Assembly: GCA_900618425.1 (NCBI GenBank) | Contig: UZAN01039373.1 | Coordinates: forward strand, 22,546-86,545 | From: Echinostoma caproni | Taxonomy: Eukaryota > Platyhelminthes > Trematoda > Plagiorchiida > Echinostomatidae | Direction of reading: 5' to 3' | Length of the DNA stretch: 64,000 nucleotides | In this document: positions 1 through 11,342 of the stretch, one piece after another | Numbering within the stretch: position 1 is the first letter of the stretch | Layout: each line of letters begins with the position of its first letter | Position numbers and translations under genes: made by a program | Notes under the pieces: model-generated | What the model saw: the letters and a program-made list of their open reading frames with translations, nothing else | What the model was told of the DNA's origin: nothing | The model's database searches: none

Positions 1-446
1 GTTGACCTGGAACATAGACAGCGAGTTGTTAGATTATATCTAAGGCAAACACAGTACGCAACCTGTTACTTCGAACGGCAGCATCTCACCGAGCCATGCC
101 TATCTCGCATATTCAGAAATTCAACTCCAACGTGTCGGGCTAAAAGTCATCTATCATTTTTAATTCATTACTACTTGTGTGATACGTATTATCGATCGAC
201 GCAGGTCGTCCTTGTGAGGTATTAGGTGAAGTTGTTGTCTATGTTCCATTCCCTTCCAGAATTTGGCGTTGCCAACCGTGAGTTCATGTAAAACGTCTGC
301 CTGTGGTCGTTTATTTCAGTTCAATGGAACTTTCATGCAAGCGTAGCAGTTTTACTTGATGCTCCACCAATCACTGCGATACATGTCGTTTTTCTCACTT
401 GCATTATTTTTTCCGATAATATTCATAGTGTTTGGTCTTATTTCAG
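1..446. other. No gene recognised
   Basis: Intergenic or intronic sequence of ordinary composition. I see no long open frame, repeat or RNA signal; it runs up to the first micro-exon candidate. Confidence 0.4.
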
Positions 447-476
447 ATAAATCCGAAAACGTTTCTCATCAGACTG
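447..476 (+). CDS. Candidate 30-nt micro-exon
   Basis: A pyrimidine-rich acceptor ending TTATTTCAG is followed after exactly 30 nt by a donor GTAAGG. The length is a multiple of three. In phase 1 it reads KSENVSHQT with split codons at both ends, and phase 0 is also open. It is the first of five such short, symmetric candidates on the plus strand before 6.4 kb. Short symmetric exons that can be skipped without breaking frame are typical of flatworm micro-exon genes (family knowledge). Identity as an expressed exon is inference from splice consensus only. Confidence 0.35.
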
Positions 477-1357
477 GTAAGGAAACATGAATATTACTAA
501 CAGTGTTATGCTTTGATTTTCGAAGCACAAATAAATGAGCCAAACCTGTGACACGATGGGTGTATTTAGAGCAGTTGTTGCTCCATCAAAGTAGAGTGCA
601 TAACACAGAAATCTTCGTTTTCGATACTAAGCATTTTCAAAGTCTTTACTCAATTGTTAAACTACTTTTACCATTACCAGTTGCTTCGTGGTCAACAACT
701 GAGTGACTACTGTTAAAGACATCACCTGAACAGGCTGAAATCGGTCGTTCTGATCAGGCTTAACACAAAGAGGGCTTCTATTGAAATAGATTCATTTCAA
801 AACCTGACGGAGAGAGAAATGTACCATGCCATCATTTATTGTGGAAAATCAATTTCGTAACTGAATAAGTTTTCCTTGTTTCAACCGTGAACCATCGACA
901 AAGAATGTTGCAGAACGAATTCATGACTTTGGCGAAACACTGGCAAAGTATTCCTCAAATATAATTTACGTTTCGTGAGGCAGATCACAACCAATTCATA
1001 TGATGTGCTAGTTGGGAGATCCACTTACCAAGGTGTTTTATCCCCATCGCTCCGTGAGGAACTCGGCGACGAAGTTCCGTCTTACGGACCGTCGTTAGAG
1101 CAAGTTCATTAGAAAAGTTTGTCCATACATTTGCTGAACAAGCGGCCAAAAATCGGCTGATGGGTATAAATAATCAGGAGTTTTTGCGGTATTAAAACCC
1201 AGCATGAACACTGCTCACCACTCCGTTGGAGAGAATTCCTGTCAGCTGAGCCGTTTAGTTTAACCTATTGCCTTTTTATCGGCAAAGTTGATCAAGTCCA
1301 GAACTTCCAGATACAAACTGAATTCACGTATTAGCACTGAAATGTTTTCTCTGACAG

Positions 1358-1369
1358 TTATGTCTGTGC
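1358..1369 (+). CDS. Candidate 12-nt micro-exon
   Basis: A strong acceptor (TTTTCTCTGACAG) is followed after 12 nt by the donor GTGAGT. The exon would be symmetric and is open in phase 1 (reads MSV between split codons). A 12-nt exon is easy to find by chance, so support comes from its place in a series of similar candidates. Confidence 0.25.
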
Positions 1370-1912
1370 GTGAGTTCGATTCCCATCATGGCTAATGATC
1401 TCTCCATTATTGAAACTAGAAAAATTGTCAACAATTCATACTCCTGAACAACAAAGTTCAGAATAGATTGGGATCATAGTCCTTGTATGTGCTATGACCC
1501 ATTCAAATCGAGAACATAATATCAAAATATTATACCAATGAAATACGTATTTGTGAAAATCGGTGTATGAGTTTACAAGGCCCCTTAAGTGTTTACTTAA
1601 ACCGACTTTAAAATTGTAAGAAAAGTTTCCCTTTTCGGCTGCTAGTAGTCTTAAAGCAAAACATCTGCTTGGTAGCGAGACAAAACTTTACTCAGAATAT
1701 AGTGTCTATAAATTAGTATTGAATAAAGACCAACGTAAATCTAATTTTGTAACTATTCACGTTGTTATTAATTCATGTTTCATCCATACTAATGGCATAT
1801 ATTAAATTTCGGTCTCCGGCAGCCAACTGATGAAGAACCTATCATGAGATAGGGATGAATAAGGAGAGGTATTAAATTATTTTTGAAAAATATATTTGCT
1901 TTCTTTTGGCAG

Positions 1913-1930
1913 AAATAATCAATGCTGATG
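1913..1930 (+). CDS. Candidate 18-nt micro-exon
   Basis: The best splice-site pair of the set: a long pyrimidine tract ending TTCTTTTGGCAG, an 18-nt exon, and the near-perfect donor GATG/GTAAGTATT. Phases 0 and 2 contain stops; only phase 1 is open, reading IINAD between split codons. That is the same phase that is open in the other four candidates of the series. Confidence 0.4.
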
Positions 1931-4185
1931 GTAAGTATTTGGATGCCCAATGATTCGCTGCATATGTCACGGTTTTGTGGGTAAAGGGCTTTGTGTTGCG
2001 TGACATTTCATAAATTGAGATGAATTTCAGCCAAGCAGTTTATTTCACTGCAAATCTAGCTGTTCCACATACTATGGAACTATTATAGCATTTTCGTCCT
2101 CACATTAGTTGTTAAACTGCAAGCAAATGCAAATATCAAATGAGGTTTATTCAGAAAATCGCCTCCTAAAACTTTTCTTTTTGACCCGTCACAACCCGAT
2201 CAATAAAAACACGTGAGCATTTTTATCTTCATGAGACAAATATTTCGGGAAGTCTACATAACCGCAAGCGGGTGGATTGTTGTGTTTGGAACCATTTGGG
2301 TCTGCCAGGATTTCAGGGGCCGATATATACGAAGTATGGTATGCTTGCGAAATCACTCATTCCCTTAGGACTTGAAATATTCCCCGTATCATGCGACCAA
2401 ATCGATGGGAAAATATAACCGAACAGAACAGATGAACATAGAGTACATAAAACTGATATCCCGGAGGCTGCAACTATTCAAAATTGATAAACGTAGTTAA
2501 CCACCAACAGTTAACCGTACTGTTCACATTCTCGACACCCCTTTTACTGAATTTGATGCGTCCTGTATTCTCGACGGGCTCAGCTGATAGCCGAAGCTGT
2601 AGCGCTGGTGGTACTCTTTAAGTTTCTGGTTCTGCTTTAAATGAGTATTTGGGATAGAATCCAACAACAACATATCTCACGGGTTTCATATAGTTTCTCA
2701 TTCATACAATGATGACCTTACAGAGAATATTAACAGTTTCAAAATCACCTTTATCATGTGCACGTGCACAATGAAATTGAATTACGGGGCCTATTTACGG
2801 TGGAAATTAGGCGAAATAGAGCAAACGTCTCTGTCTATTTTTCTGATCAAATAAATGAGATTTCCCGAAGAAATAACCTGGAGTTATAAATTTTTCTGAA
2901 AGATATGCTGATGATTTTAGCCGTCATCACCAACAAAGTGGTTCGCATGAGGTTGTGCTTAGGCAGTGTGCCTATGCGTCGACGGAAACACCTGAATCAG
3001 GCCTATCTAAGTCAGGAAGCAGCAAGGGGTGATTTTTGTAATGCATGAATTAAAAGTATTTTGTTTTGCACCTCAAAAATTAAAAAACCGAACTAGAGGC
3101 CCCAAAACGTCTTAGCACTGATTGCATATAAGTATCTAACAGTGGATTGTTTGAATGTGTTTAAAAAGGGTTTACAACATCAGAATAATTATGCGCAAAT
3201 AACATCATCATTATTATAGACGTTGTCATCTTAGATGAATTCCAACAGGTAATGGACAATACACGACACAGAATAAAGAACTTCATGCATAATCTCTGTA
3301 GCGAAGAGAAAATAAACTAACTTCTCCCTAGATTATTGAGGTCCTCAGGGTCTGCAGTGAAGAATAACTAAGTCCTCGGAATCAAAAGAAACACGAGACA
3401 AAACATGGAATTGTACTGCTAATCGCATGCAAAACTCTTCCCTTAAAGATATGCAGAAAGAAGACCATATAGCAGTATCGGTTCAATAACACTTGCAAAG
3501 AAATGCCATTGGTTAAACAGATCTTCAAGAACTGCCTACTATATTGTGTTAGTGACGCAGTTTCTGTTTGAACCGCAGTGCTCCCGACTGATCGACATTG
3601 TTTGCCCATGGTCTGTTGTCCAGATCCTCAACGCGTAGTCCCTTGACTAGTGTTGTATGGGAGGCTTAGATACCCGCAGAGAGACAGTATATTTTGCCAT
3701 TTTATTCAGCCACGTCCAGTACAACCAAGGCGCTATTGCTTCAAGCAAAATGAAAACCTTGAAAAAATAATACAAACTGTAAGCGCTATCCTCTGTACAA
3801 TGTGGTATTGAGTTAAACGAAGGTACAGTTTCCTACCCCTAAAGTTAGATGACACTTGAATCTGGGGACCTAAGATAAAATAACTATTGTAACCACTTGA
3901 TGAACACTATTCAAAGAGATCTGTGATCTTTGTAAATAATAGGAGCAGTGAGTTTAGATAGATCGAGTTGTGCCCAAAAATGTGAAAGAAGAATTTAGAG
4001 TGAGTACTGTGAGATGCACATATGTGTCTCGTTTTGTATAGGATACAGGAAGAAATCAATCCACTCGATGACAACGTACCAACGATTCAGTAGTCGTGGA
4101 ATCGTTTGGCAGTTGAGGTTACTAGGTATGATATGTCCATTCCCCCTTCAAAGTGCCAAGTATTGTTGCGAGATTGACAGAAATC
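1931..4185. other. AT-rich intronic or intergenic stretch
   Basis: Nothing supported. Short open frames here (for example the minus-strand one near 3.4-3.6 kb) have no recognisable motif and no convincing splice signals. It would be an intron if the micro-exons on both sides belong to one gene. Confidence 0.3.
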
Positions 4186-4189
4186 CGTT

Positions 4190-5170
4190 CCTGCACTTTG
4201 CTTGGGTAATGAAACCCTGGAAGTAGTCGAAAGCTTTGTCTACCTCGGGAGTTGTACAACGGCTAGCGGAGATGTGGATGAGGAGATCTCTCAACGCTCG
4301 ATAAAAACAAGATTAGCTTTTGCTAACTTGCGGCATATCTGGCGCCGGCGGGACATATCTCTTTCACTGAAAAGGCATGTGTATTGCGCAACGGTAGGCT
4401 GAGTGTCGCTTTAAGAGCTGCGAAACCTGGCCTCTCTCAGAAGATCACGTCTAACGATCATCCGTATTCGACAATCATTGTCTGCACAGTGTCGCTCGCT
4501 TATGGTGGGACCATCGTGTGAATAATGAGGCGGTCAGACGACGTGTGCTAGAATCAGATAGTCTTCCGTTGAGCAAGATAGTTTCACGGCATCGTCTTTG
4601 GTGACTGGAGCACGTCCTAGTATTGTAAGATACTACTCACTTGTGAGTAGTACGCAAAAAGGTGCGATCAGTAGTTTCTTTCAACGACCAAAAATGAAAA
4701 AGATTTGTTGGAGAAAACAATTGCTGTTTGGTAAGGTGAACACAAGAATGCGCATCTGATAGTGGACCACTCCATTACATATCCGGTATGCTTGCGGGAA
4801 TTCCGCAAACTTGTTCGAAATGAGATATTTCGTTATATGAATGACATTTTAACCATATCCTGACCGTCATCGACAACGGAGCACTTTCCTTGACCAGCAC
4901 CGCCTTGTGCAATCATTACACTAGGAATGCCCAATCCAAGTCTGCCGCGCCGTGTACTATTCTCAGACATCGGTCCAGGCTGAAAGAAACAATGGATTGG
5001 GCAGGCTATGACGTGATGCTGAGGGTTAAAGAGATTGTGCTCGGATCTGGCTTCCATTGTAGCCTCCACGACAGGAAGCTCCCAAGGTTCGGATTGCCTT
5101 TGGCTGGAGACACTGCGGGGTACGGCGTCGAACCGTAGTCAGTGGCGTGAATGCATCTGCTCCTGTAAAA
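4190..5170 (+). mobile_element. RTE-type LINE remnant, C-terminal part of ORF2
   Basis: The plus strand encodes, across several frames, the C-terminal tail of an RTE-family reverse transcriptase. An open frame at 4202-4402 reads FVYLGSCTTASGDVDEEI followed by RLAFANLRHIWRRRD, which is highly characteristic of flatworm RTE elements. After a frameshift the expected GCETWPL and VARLWWDHRV-type segments continue near 4.4-4.6 kb, and the tail WLETLRGTASNRSQW appears at 5.09-5.14 kb. The polymerase core and endonuclease are missing, and frameshifts and stops show it is dead. It is 5'-truncated, as is usual for LINE insertions, and ends in an A-rich stretch near 5.2 kb. Confidence 0.85.
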
Positions 5171-5318
5171 GAAATAAACAAAAACAAAACTTCAATAAAC
5201 AACAAAAAAAGTGTTATTCCCTCAAATTGACTGTTTTATTTTCCCCACTTCCGTATCCATATTTTTCGTTAGCCCACGGTTATTTTTGGCGCCGTATCTG
5301 TAAATAGTGGTGTACGAC

Positions 5319-5323
<5 letters not shown>

Positions 5324-5350
<27 letters not shown>
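5324..5350. repeat. (TA)n microsatellite
   Basis: About 13 uninterrupted TA units. Confidence 0.95.
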
Positions 5351-5351
<1 letters not shown>

Positions 5352-5384
5352 ATCCAAATATCGAATAGAATGCGGTTTGCTCAG

Positions 5385-5575
5385 ATTGGGACTCCACTTG
5401 TGGAGTGACTGTTGGGCGTGAACTGGACGGGTGTTTGCGAAAGAGGGTAACTGATTGCACAAAACTGTTCATCCTAGTTTTGACGCTAATTGGATTGCTA
5501 GTAAACACAACCAACGTACAGTTCACAAGTTTTATCATTGCTGAAATAATGAGCAATAAAAAAAGTGACTATTAG
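5385..5575 (+). CDS. Candidate terminal exon with cysteines and a membrane segment
   Basis: Downstream of an acceptor-like TTTGCTCAG, phase 1 stays open for 62 codons to a TAG. The peptide has three cysteines in its first third (WDSTCGVTVGRELDGC and onward), then a hydrophobic run LFILVLTLIGLLV that could span a membrane, then a polar tail. Phase 1 matches the micro-exon candidates around it, so it could be their 3' exon or an alternative one. I recognise no family. A minus-strand open frame covers the same bases and cannot be excluded as the real one. Confidence 0.25.
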
Positions 5576-6293
5576 TTAGCTTTCCCTATTTCAAGTCTGG
5601 AACAGACTTCTTTGGAAGCTCTTTTTGCGGATTCTAGAGCTAAACAGTTCCACATAATGTGGAATGCATTTCCGTTCCTTTAATTATTGGTTTCATTAAT
5701 TTAGAGGCCTTTCGTATCACATTCGTATATTTAGTGTGAAAACCATTCAGAGAAGCGCGCTGAGATTTCACCATCATTATCTCGTCATTCCACATTATTG
5801 TTAACGATTTTTATCCATCAATCTATGGGCTACATTCAACAATGACATCTCCGTCCAACGTTCATTTAAAACTAAATATAAGGCATCTACCTCAGCATAC
5901 TATGGTTCCTATGGGGTTGCATACAACGTGGACTGATTGTGCACTCTACCCCACTGTTAGCATGTTTCACACACAAAACTTGCGCTCGAAGTCACTTTGA
6001 GTTCTTCCCATAACTCTTTGTCCGGTAATTGATGATGATTTTTTAGTTACCTTATCAATCTCATTTTCTTTCTGTCAGGTGACCAATAAGAAGTAATATG
6101 ACTACGAATAGCAACAACACTCATAAGTCACGTGATGGAACAGGACTCACTAGCAAATGACAATACAGAAAGGGTGAGAATCACAGCAACTGAAAGCTGT
6201 GACCAAAGTGGGGGTTGGACTTATTAGTTCTCATTAGATTTTCAATGATAAATCAGAAACAAGCGTCATGCTTTCATTCAACATATATTTCAG

Positions 6294-6314
6294 GACCTGA
6301 CAAAAACGAAATTC
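6294..6314 (+). CDS. Candidate 21-nt micro-exon
   Basis: Acceptor ACATATATTTCAG, 21-nt exon, donor GTAAGTCC. Phase 1 reads PDKNEI between split codons. It resembles the next candidate 88 nt downstream in length, phase and sequence (PDKNEI against PGKEDI), which suggests a duplicated micro-exon. Confidence 0.4.
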
Positions 6315-6401
6315 GTAAGTCCTGAATGCATCTACCATGGAAATCCTTGTACAATATTTGATATAACGTGCTAATTGGCTGTGGACTCAATGGTTTTACA
6401 G

Positions 6402-6422
6402 ACCCTGGAAAGGAAGACATCA
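6402..6422 (+). CDS. Candidate 21-nt micro-exon, possible duplicate of the preceding one
   Basis: Acceptor TCAATGGTTTTACAG, 21-nt exon, donor GTGAGTTTT. Phase 1 reads PGKEDI. The intron separating it from the previous micro-exon would be 87 nt. Confidence 0.4.
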
Positions 6423-6687
6423 GTGAGTTTTACATATGCTACCGTTAATATGTAGAAATTATTAAAAACACGCTTTATCTCATGGTCGTCAAAAAACCCT
6501 TGGTAACCACGTCCTGCGTGACAGCAGAAAATGCTTAGCTATCCGAATAAAATCACGGCGATATCTCTTTTCGACTGGGAAGAAGGCATGTCAATGAGAT
6601 CATTAAACAGGGAGAACATCAATGAGGTCACCTTCTCACAAGCAATCATGCTAACCTTTGACTGACCTCATACTCATTTTTTGCCAG

Positions 6688-7196
6688 CCCTCCACTCACA
6701 CTTTTGAACATCAAGCTATCTATCGCATTGAAATGTTTGTCGTTCCAACAGTCCAATTCCACCTGGTAGCATTTGCCCGGGATGAAGTATGAGAAGACAC
6801 ACCGCAAAATCCGAGAGACAGTTTCAATTGCCGTTTGATCTCCCAATTTGCTTTCCCATGCAAACTGTAACTTTTTCGTCTATCATGCATGCCGAGAATA
6901 ACAGTTGGGAAGGAAAAATGAATGATCTCATTGATTTCAGTGATATTAATCTTTTTCATGAACTGAAAATCTCCTTCCAATCCGCATTATACAAGTATGA
7001 CCAAGAACAGTCCTCATCAAAAGCCTGGGTAAATTGAAGTTCTTAGCACTTTCCCCACGTCTATGACAGTCCCACGGAGACAGTAACAAGTCAGTAGATG
7101 TACAAACCTTGCCGCGCATAAAGAAATACATCTTTCAGCATTCATTTTTAACTATTTTCGTTGGAAAGCACGATAAAGCGACCGCCGTTAGTGTTC
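6688..7196 (+). CDS. Three linked exon candidates, 5' part of a PKD-type gene model
   Basis: Exons at 6688-6786 (99 nt), 6897-7028 (132 nt) and 7070-7196 (127 nt) are separated by putative introns of 110 and 41 nt. The first has a strong acceptor (CATTTTTTGCCAG). All three are open in one continuous reading: phase 0 in and out for the first two, phase 0 to 1 for the third, about 119 codons in all. Very short introns are common near the 5' ends of flatworm genes (established). I recognise no domain in this part. Overlapping minus-strand open frames exist, so strand choice rests on splice signals and on phase agreement with the next exons. A gene model, not a proven gene. Confidence 0.3.
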
Positions 7197-7490
7197 GTAT
7201 AGGATATAGGAGCAAAACATATAAATCGAAATTGTTGTTGTTTTCGTAGTCTCCTATCCAATCGTCCTCTCACCCCCTATCCGGGTTCCATAGGATTGGA
7301 AGATGGAAGCGTCATATATGTAATAGTGGAATTATGTTTCACTTGAAATGTGGAAGTGGGGCGGCGTTAGCGTTTGTTGGTCAATAGGATAAGGTGGGTG
7401 GAAAGCGGTTTGAATAGCTTGCCTATGATATTTTTTTTCACTGTTGAAGATTCAGTCTTATCTCTAACCCCCGCCCGGTACCATAGACGA
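7185..7490. repeat. Possible old tandem duplication, period about 180 bp
   Basis: Three landmarks recur in the same order: GTTAGTGTT / GTTAGCGTT, CTCCTATCCAA / CTTATCTCTAA, and CCGGGTTCCATAG / CCCGGTACCATAG. Divergence is high. Confidence 0.2.
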
Positions 7491-7499
7491 ACGGGTGTG

Positions 7500-8401
7500 A
7501 AACAAATTAATAAACCGAGAACTATAACATCAGGTTAAACGTGATCTGCCTATGACCAGCTTTGGACTTTAGTGCTTCGTGAAAGTCTCCCAAGGACAGC
7601 AATTATTCCAGCACATGGAATCCGGTTCTCGTGGTTCAAAGACACCTAAGTGTAACACTTTTGTTTTATCTGTGGAGATAATAATTTCCGACTTATTTGC
7701 TGTTTTGAGTCAGTAGTAAGGTTGTTTTATTTGCTTGGTGGAAAGTCAAGGAAATGTGGTTAAATCACCAGAATGCACAGATTTTACTTGTGTTATCAAT
7801 CGGGAACAACTTATTCACAAGGATGTACTGTTGACTGCTCCAATGCATGGGATGTTGAGACACTCCGTTTAGTCTGAATGAACTCCGTGCAGGTATCATG
7901 GAATTCAATCAATTATGAATAAGTCTCTCGGTGACTTTAATGTTAAGTTGCATCATCGTTATGATTGCCATAAGAGCTTTTGCTGCCCCACAAGTTTGTC
8001 CATTGTTGGAGCACAGGAATCACCGACCTAAATTGCACATTGGTGGCCATCGTAGATTTAATGTCCTCCGGATACCTGCAAGATATAAAGCAATCACTTA
8101 GCACTAGGGATGACGCAGTTTTGAGGATATTTCTGAAGGACTGCTAAACTGTTTTCATAAATGTTGTAAACTTTACATTTTCCATTTGGGCGAGAAAGAA
8201 GACTTGGTGCAGTATGACAACAAAAGAGGGTATACACTGGTACCAAAGTAATGAGTTGAGTGGATGATATAGTAGGTACTCATAAGGGAAAAAATAACGT
8301 ACGTGGATTTAGCGTTTACAACCGAATGGCTGGAAAATTAGCTTTGTATCAGTCTGGATAAGTCTTGTTCATTCACGCACAATTTTGCACAAATTCGACA
8401 G
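7500..8401. other. No gene recognised (intron in the model)
   Basis: No convincing open frame or repeat. It would be an intron of the 6.7-11.6 kb gene model. Confidence 0.3.
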
Positions 8402-8701
8402 CGCAAGTTGTCCAACATTATCTGATTCAAACAATAAGTGATGTGTGTCAGCAGACTGGCACGATAATGTTTCAAAATAATGCATCATTGCAATTTTCCC
8501 GACCAGGTAGTGTTATGGAAATCTCTCGAAGGACTTCATCCTCCTAACCACCGTCATCTATTGTCATCATTGAGAGTCCGGTACATCTAGCGTCTTTTAT
8601 TGCTATTTTCTACACTTTGTATTACAGTCCTGATACACGTTAAACGGCTCAAAAGTTTCCCGCGATGCGATATATATCGCCGTTCACAGTTTTGTAAAAA
8701 C
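8402..8701 (+). CDS. Two exon candidates of the PKD-type gene model
   Basis: Exon 8402-8506 (105 nt, phase 1 to 1) has an acceptor ending AAATTCGACAG and donor CCAG/GTAGTG. Exon 8628-8701 (74 nt, phase 1 to 0) has an excellent acceptor (TACACTTTGTATTACAG) and donor AAAAAC/GTGAGTACT. Joined to the exon ending at 7196 (phase 1) the frame is preserved without adjustment. The coded peptide is basic with several cysteines near its end (RCDIYRRSQFCKN). No domain is assignable. The intron between the two would be 121 nt. Confidence 0.35.
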
Positions 8702-9775
8702 GTGAGTACTCGGTGCATGAGACAGCTTACATCAAATGCATTATTTACCATCGTATACACGCACCGAACAGATAAAAATCACAAAACTGAGAATTTTAAA
8801 ATAATTGTTTAGTCAATTGCTTTTTTTGAAATTCAGAGGCTCAAAAACATAGATAGGAGAAAACCACTCGGATAATCGTGTTTACAAGCGAGCATTCATT
8901 CATGGACATGTCGATGGAAGTTCCGATTGTCGAGGCCGCATGAATTCAAATAGCTTGTAAAAGTTCCTCATAAAAAGTGACAGCACCAGTATGAAACACT
9001 TCCCCGTGGTCTTGACACACTTGGAGCTGAGTTCAAGTCAATATTTTCAATGAGAGCGATTAGTTCTACAGTTCATATTCCTCGTTCCAAAATCTCCCCA
9101 GTGGAACTGAATTTCTATTGAGAATACCGTTTCTTGTCAATCTTCCCGCATCTGTTTAAGTTCAGAGTGTTGCAACCAAACGGCAGTGCGGTGGCCATCA
9201 ACCTTGATGAAAAGAATCAGTAAAGAGTGAAGAGTAGCATTCTTCGAGTGAGCTTGGTGGATCAATAGGTGCAGACGTGCTATTTGGTGGTCAAAACCCC
9301 AAGCGATTTAAAATGAAGCACCGCCAACAGTTGGATCGATACTAGTGGTCCTGTGAACATCCAGTACTTGTTTCACGATTGATACTTGCACGCTGTACAT
9401 CTAAAACTGCTGGTTGTCTCAAATCGGACTGGCGGGCTTTGGGGGCAAAGCGTACTTCCTTGCTGTCCCAGCTGCTAGAATCAATTCACTTTTCATTTCT
9501 CCTCCATTCTTTTGGTTTGGCAATCAACAACCTTGAATGAAAGAAGATCTGTGGTAAGGATACTTATCCTAATCCGGAAAGCGCTCAAGAGAAAAGGTGA
9601 TGTGATATTGTTGCAAGCGATGGAGTAAATGCATAGCATAGATGGTAATGACCAAGCCGTATGGTTGTCTGAATCACAAGAAATAATCCACATGATATGC
9701 CAATTCATATATCTTACCTAAATTTGACTCGATTAAAGCCAGAGAATAGCGCAGACATTCCACTTTTATTTCTAG

Positions 9776-10279
9776 ATCAGACAGGTGACCAGATGATCGA
9801 TCCAAAGATGGCGTTTAGTCAAAGGTGATGTGAATGAAAAACTTAACCACTTTAGAAATCAACGTTATTCCCAGATCCTGATCTGGGAAAAGAAAACGTG
9901 TGATCAACGTAAATCAATAATTGTTCTCATAAAATTCATTCTAGATAAGATTAATAAGCTCCATCGGTTTCGAAACATGCTGGTGGCTAGATCAGAGTCG
10001 TCTGTTTGACCTCGTAGCTCACTCGGTGTAACACATTTCGATTTGTACTCGGTGAACTGCCGATGGTGCTTTGGTGACTGGATATCCAATTCCAATGCAC
10101 AGACTTTCACGTGTTTTGTGTCTGGGCTACGTAAGTAAATAATCAATAATGAATTAGGTAATTCGTTAATTTCAAACAGGCACACAGCTATGCTATCTAT
10201 GGGTCGGTGAGTAAGGAAGGATTTTAACACTCCAGAAGACGGCAAATCAACAGCCACAGAGACAATCAATATACGTGCA
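9776..10279 (+). CDS. PKD-like domain spread over four short exons
   Basis: Exons 9776-9824 (49 nt), 10018-10130 (113 nt), 10180-10206 (27 nt) and 10236-10279 (44 nt) have matching phases 1-2, 2-1, 1-1, 1-0. Key donors are strong (GGGCTAC/GTAAGTAAA and GGTCG/GTGAGTAAG). The joined peptide has CRWCFGDW, then about 20 residues on LCYLWVEDGKSTATE, ending in TINIRA. This fits the PKD fold pattern: W-x-FGD, a T-rich turn, a final V-x-V strand and an N/DG turn. Such domains occur in polycystins, REJ proteins and other surface proteins. Introns of 193, 49 and 29 nt are implied; the last is very short and its exon's own donor (GCA/GTCTGA) is weak. A 121-codon minus-strand frame here is judged an antisense shadow. 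Confidence 0.45.
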
Positions 10280-10388
10280 GTCTGATAGCTATTGATTTGG
10301 GCGGTCAGGTTGCGAAAGTTATATCACAGTGGGCAGTTCAATAATGAAACCTGATTGGTTGGGGTGGTTCGTCACTATTGCGCAATAG

Positions 10389-11053
10389 CAGGCAACATCG
10401 ACCAATCACTCAGGCAGATCAGACGAGTGCAGAGATCGTTTCAGCCAAATTCAGGCCAAAATAGCGTCCACGGGTTGTGTGATTGTAAATGCAGCACCGT
10501 GAATCCCAGGCACAGGGTGGAGTCATCACTGTGCCCCCCACCCTTTATGCCAATAATTATAAATCCCTCAGTTTCATAGCACTCGACGCACTTCACCAAA
10601 ATTTACGATTTTTCAAGAAAATTACCCTCCCATCGAAATGTTTTGGTTGATACGACTGAGCTGTCCCCACAAACGCGAAGTTGGACGCGGATTAGAGCGG
10701 ACCCCTTTGGTGTTCTGGTGTTAACACAATCGATAGCACAAGCACCAAATTACGTTTTTTCACCGCTTGTAATGATTATTCACATGGATCTAATAAAATT
10801 GTTCATTCACCGTACGAACCAGATGCCCACATGCTTTAATGCATGCTTTCATTTAAAAAAAAACAATTTTTTCAAACAGATTGTCGTGCGAATCAATCGA
10901 ATTGGGAAATGGCAAGAATTCAAACGTCACTGCAAAGTGATTGACTACTCTCAAAATGATTCTTCCATCACATTCGCTTTAAGATTCCCCCAAAATGACG
11001 TCCTTTCCCTTGATATGTATCCGGATGATGTGGAAGTTGGATGGAGAAAGTGA
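10389..11053 (+). CDS. Three exon candidates following the PKD-like domain
   Basis: Exons 10389-10498 (phase 0 to 2), 10618-10768 (phase 2 to 0) and 10881-11053 (phase 0) continue the frame of the preceding exon. The peptide carries two cysteines (SDECRDRF and GCVIVN) and a long polar section (VLVDTTELSPQTRSW). The last exon, behind acceptor TTTTTTCAAACAG, runs 57 codons to a TGA and could end the protein. AATAAA motifs about 145 nt later would fit a polyadenylation site. Alternatively a donor at 11049 would allow continuation to the exon at 11343. No named family recognised. Confidence 0.4.
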
Positions 11054-11342
11054 AGTGAGCCGACCGCTTTATGCATATCGGGATATGCATTATTTATAAA
11101 TGCGGCAAATATATTGCTCATGAATAGCTAATTCATTTTCGATTTGAGACATTTATTGATAGAGTAATCATAACAATATCAAATCACGTAGTACATGCAA
11201 TAAAATAAATTAGTTGTCCCCCACTCAGCAAACATCACCCATCCAAATGCATCAACGCTAATTCAGAACCGATGGCTGATCTTCACATGCATAATTTCGA
11301 TCGGAATTGAATCCGAACATTACAAATAAATTATTTTTGCAG

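Noticed and set aside
9904..10269. Minus-strand open frame of 121 codons
   Set aside because: It lies antisense to the PKD-like exons, which have better splice sites and a recognisable domain pattern.
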